A stretch of 64,000 bases of DNA from Desmonostoc geniculatum HA4340-LM1 (lineage in GTDB: Bacteria; Cyanobacteriota; Cyanobacteriia; Cyanobacteriales; Nostocaceae). The stretch covers positions 62,001 to 126,000 of the forward strand of contig JAHHHB010000009.1 of assembly GCA_019359545.1 (NCBI GenBank). The letters run 5' to 3'. The notes beneath the pieces were generated by a model, which searched no databases, was not told the origin of the DNA, and saw only the letters and a program-made list of their open reading frames with translations. Within the stretch, counting starts at the first letter, position 1. Every line of letters begins with the position of its first letter. Made by a program: the position numbers and the translations under genes. Below, piece after piece: positions 62,090 through 64,000 of this stretch.

Positions 62090-63139
62090 ATGGCATCTAC
62101 AGCAAAAATTTCTTTAGCAACGGGTTGGGATTGGCTGATTAGGCTAGTCACAAGTGAAACTTTTATATACGTAATGAAGCGGCTGTTGCAAGCATTACTG
62201 ACTTTGTTTTTGGCGTCGGCGCTGTCGTTTTTGGTTATGCAACTCGCTCCGGGAGATTTTGTCACTCAATTAGAAGCAGATCCCAAAAAATCTAGAGACC
62301 AAATTAAGGCCTTACGGGAATTTTGGGGCTTAAATAAGTCCTGGGTAGAACAATTTTGGCTTTGGTTGTGGAATATTGTCTCGAAAGGCGACTTTGGGCC
62401 GAGTTTTTCTTATAAACGCTCAGTAGTATCGCTGTTGTGGGAACGAGTACCGGCAACTTTGCTGTTAGCGATCGCTTCTTTGATTGTAACCTGGGCGATC
62501 GCCATTCCCTTGGGCATCATCGCTGCCATCAAGCAAAATCGTTGGGCTGACCGCGTTTTACAAGTCATTAGTTACGCTGGACAAGGATTTCCCAGTTTCA
62601 TCACCGTTTTAGTGCTGCTTTTCTTCGCTCAAATCACCTCGCCGTTGTTCCCGGTAGGTGGTATGACTAGCATCAATCACTCGGAACTCAATTGGTTTGG
62701 CAAAATCGTCGATGTTGGTTGGCACATGATTTTACCCACCATCGCCCTCTCAATTACTAGTTTTGCTGGTTTACAGCGCATCACTCGCGGCGAATTATTA
62801 GATGTTCTGCGTCAAGATTACATCCAAACAGCTCGTGCTAAGGGACTACCGGAAAATCGGGTAATATATGTTCATGCTCTCCGCAACGCCATAAACCCTC
62901 TAATTACTCTATTGGGCTTCGAGTTAGCTAGTTTATTAAGCGGTGCATTCATAGCCGAACAATTCTTCAACTGGCCTGGTTTAGGAAGATTGACTTTACA
63001 AGCTGTAATGTCTCAAGATTTATATTTAGTCATGGCCAGTTTAGTGATGAGTGCAGTTTTGCTAATTATTGGTAACTTAATTGCTGACTTAATGCTGAAA
63101 GTTGCCGACCCACGTATTCGTTTAGAAAATCTGAATTAG
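62090..63139 (+). CDS. Peptide/nickel-type ABC transporter permease (DppB family)
   Basis: 349-residue inner-membrane permease with about six helices. Seen: N-terminal VMKRLLQALLTLFLASALSFLVMQLAPGDF of the DppB/OppB type, and the EAA-like loop YIQTARAKGLPENRVIYVHALRNAINPLITLLG. Members import oligopeptides, nickel or similar with a DppC partner, a binding protein and ATPases, none of which is adjacent, so the other subunits are encoded elsewhere. Function otherwise unknown. Confidence 0.93.
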   Translation: MASTAKISLATGWDWLIRLVTSETFIYVMKRLLQALLTLFLASALSFLVMQLAPGDFVTQLEADPKKSRDQIKALREFWGLNKSWVEQFWLWLWNIVSKGDFGPSFSYKRSVVSLLWERVPATLLLAIASLIVTWAIAIPLGIIAAIKQNRWADRVLQVISYAGQGFPSFITVLVLLFFAQITSPLFPVGGMTSINHSELNWFGKIVDVGWHMILPTIALSITSFAGLQRITRGELLDVLRQDYIQTARAKGLPENRVIYVHALRNAINPLITLLGFELASLLSGAFIAEQFFNWPGLGRLTLQAVMSQDLYLVMASLVMSAVLLIIGNLIADLMLKVADPRIRLENLN

Positions 63140-63260
63140 TCATTGGGTATTGGGCATTGGGCATTGGGCATCGGGCATTGGGCATTGGTTATTCTCCCTC
63201 ATCTCCCTCATCTCCCTCATCTCCCTCATCTCCCTCATCTCCCTCATCTCCCTCATCTCC
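63140..63260. repeat. Tandem repeats CATTGGG and CTCCCTCAT
   Basis: CATTGGG heptamers (63140-63190) followed by seven copies of the 9-bp unit CTCCCTCAT (63193-63258). The tract ends directly at the ATG of the next gene and is open in its frame. Confidence 0.9.
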
Positions 63261-63542
63261 ATGTTGTCCGAAGTCTATTACCTGGTACGTTCAAAAAGTG
63301 ATGGTCGTTACCTGACAGCTCGTCCCAATGCTGAAGCATCAGGTTATCTGTTATTGTTTCGGGAAAACTTTGATGCTCTTAGTTATCTCAACACCCATGC
63401 AGGAGAGGTGGCAAATCGTTTTGCGATAGAATCAATTGCTGGTACACAGTTAGGAAGTTTGCTCAAACGCTGGGGTTTTATTGGTGTGGGCATTGTCACT
63501 GACCCGTTATTGCCGAAAGTCGAGTTTTTACAACATAGTTGA
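63261..63542 (+). CDS. Small conserved hypothetical protein
   Basis: 93 residues from ATG 63261, the first start after the CTCCCTCAT tract; the longer reading frame adds only repeat-coded SLISLI units. Seen: MLSEVYYLVRSKSDGRYLTA, YLLLFRENFDALSYLNTHAG and FAIESIAGTQLGSLLKRWGFIGVGIVTDPLLPKVEFL. Looks like a cyanobacterial conserved protein without a recognised motif. No ribosome binding site is left because repeats occupy that region. Confidence 0.7.
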   Translation: MLSEVYYLVRSKSDGRYLTARPNAEASGYLLLFRENFDALSYLNTHAGEVANRFAIESIAGTQLGSLLKRWGFIGVGIVTDPLLPKVEFLQHS

Positions 63543-63564
63543 AAACTAGTTTGCTTCTGCTGTT

Positions 63565-64000
63565 TCAGCTAAATAAAGAGGCGATCGCACAAGTAAAATT
63601 AGGCAATATCGGTGAATTTAGTTCGTCACCATTGAACAACGTCGCAACTAACTTTAAAGCCCCTTGTTCGCGTCGATAAACTTCCACTTGTTGCTTGTGC
63701 CAGTCCACAATCCAATATTCTCTCACTCCCCGTGAAGAGTAGAGCTTCAGTTTCAGTTCCCTATCCCGCTTTTCGTTCTCACTACCAACAGATAGTACTT
63801 CTACCACTAGTTCTGGGGCACCAGTCAAATGCCCCGCCTCGTCTAAAAGTAACGGCAATCTCTCATTACTAACCCAGACAACATCAGGAATCACATTATC
63901 ATTCTCGCCAAAAATTACTCCTGGAGCAGGTACAACCTGTCCCAATGAAGTAGCTTGTGACCAGGTATCTAAAGGAGTAATAATCCTAGTACAGGCTTTT
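63565..64000 (-). CDS. Uma2 (DUF820) family protein, N-terminus beyond the right edge
   Basis: At least 145 residues are in the window: ITPLDTWSQATSLGQVVPAPGVIFGENDNVIPDVVWVSNERL (read in parts), APELVVEVLSVGSENEKRDRELKLKLYSSRGVREYWIVDW and VEVYRRE. This is the Uma2-type restriction-endonuclease-like fold with D-x(n)-E-x-K style residues (PDVVWV, ELVVEVLS, KLKLY). The family is highly expanded in cyanobacteria; function unclear. A remnant of another member is at 15625. Confidence 0.88.
   Translation of the reverse strand, partial: KACTRIITPLDTWSQATSLGQVVPAPGVIFGENDNVIPDVVWVSNERLPLLLDEAGHLTGAPELVVEVLSVGSENEKRDRELKLKLYSSRGVREYWIVDWHKQQVEVYRREQGALKLVATLFNGDELNSPILPNFTCAIASLFS

Overview
The window looks like chromosomal DNA of a filamentous, probably heterocyst-forming cyanobacterium of the Nostoc/Anabaena type. 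The clues are very frequent GCGATCGC (HIP1) octamers, short tandem heptamer tracts between genes, many small palindromic and TIR-bearing repeats, and a typical cyanobacterial gene set: beta-carboxysome shell proteins, CrtH-type carotene isomerase, an HstK-type double kinase, a HetZ-related protein, BioY next to LspA, and DUF1802/DUF1824/DUF3038/DUF4335 proteins. The species cannot be fixed from the sequence alone. No rRNA, tRNA, CRISPR array, phage or transposase gene was found.

Layout. 1-11 kb: a minus-strand operon made of a 1822-residue Ser/Thr kinase/AAA/GAF/histidine kinase, followed 37 bp later by a large NRPS that runs off the left edge. Its first adenylation domain is interrupted by a PilZ domain, the most unusual feature of the window. 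11-24 kb: crtH, upp, YggT, aroE, hydrolases, an aldo/keto reductase and several repeat elements. 24-36 kb: gamma-glutamyltransferase, a two-gene osmoprotectant-type ABC transporter, a 21-bp minisatellite, a RelBE-like toxin/antitoxin pair, an ABC-F protein, an SPFH protein and an ABC exporter. 36-44.4 kb: a carboxysome-related neighbourhood with a CcmS-like protein, a ParA-type ATPase plus small coiled-coil partner (McdA/McdB-like) and tandem ccmK3/ccmK4, interspersed with a hexapeptide acyltransferase, a P450, an acyltransferase-3 and a hydrolase. 45-49 kb: a HetZ-related HTH protein, a GspE/PilB N-terminal-like protein and a Crp/Fnr regulator. 49-54 kb: the phosphate transporter pstS-pstC-pstA-pstB with an 11-bp-phased Pho-box-like array upstream, and a broken 2-oxoglutarate oxygenase fragment abutting pstB. 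54-64 kb: bioY, lspA, a secreted repeat protein, an FHA-fused class A penicillin-binding protein, a DUF3038-DUF4335 pair, apt, a DppB-like permease and a Uma2 gene cut by the right edge.

Themes. (1) A possible c-di-GMP-responsive NRPS: the PilZ domain sits at the A8/A9 junction, where other embedded domains of interrupted adenylation domains are known, and the gene is co-oriented with a large sensor kinase. (2) Carboxysome assembly and positioning genes lie within about 8 kb. (3) Non-autonomous mobile repeats are dense. One 205-bp element has perfect 17-bp TIRs and a 9-bp target duplication inside another palindromic repeat, and others lie in or at the ends of coding sequences. All identifications were made by reading the sequence; no database search was run.
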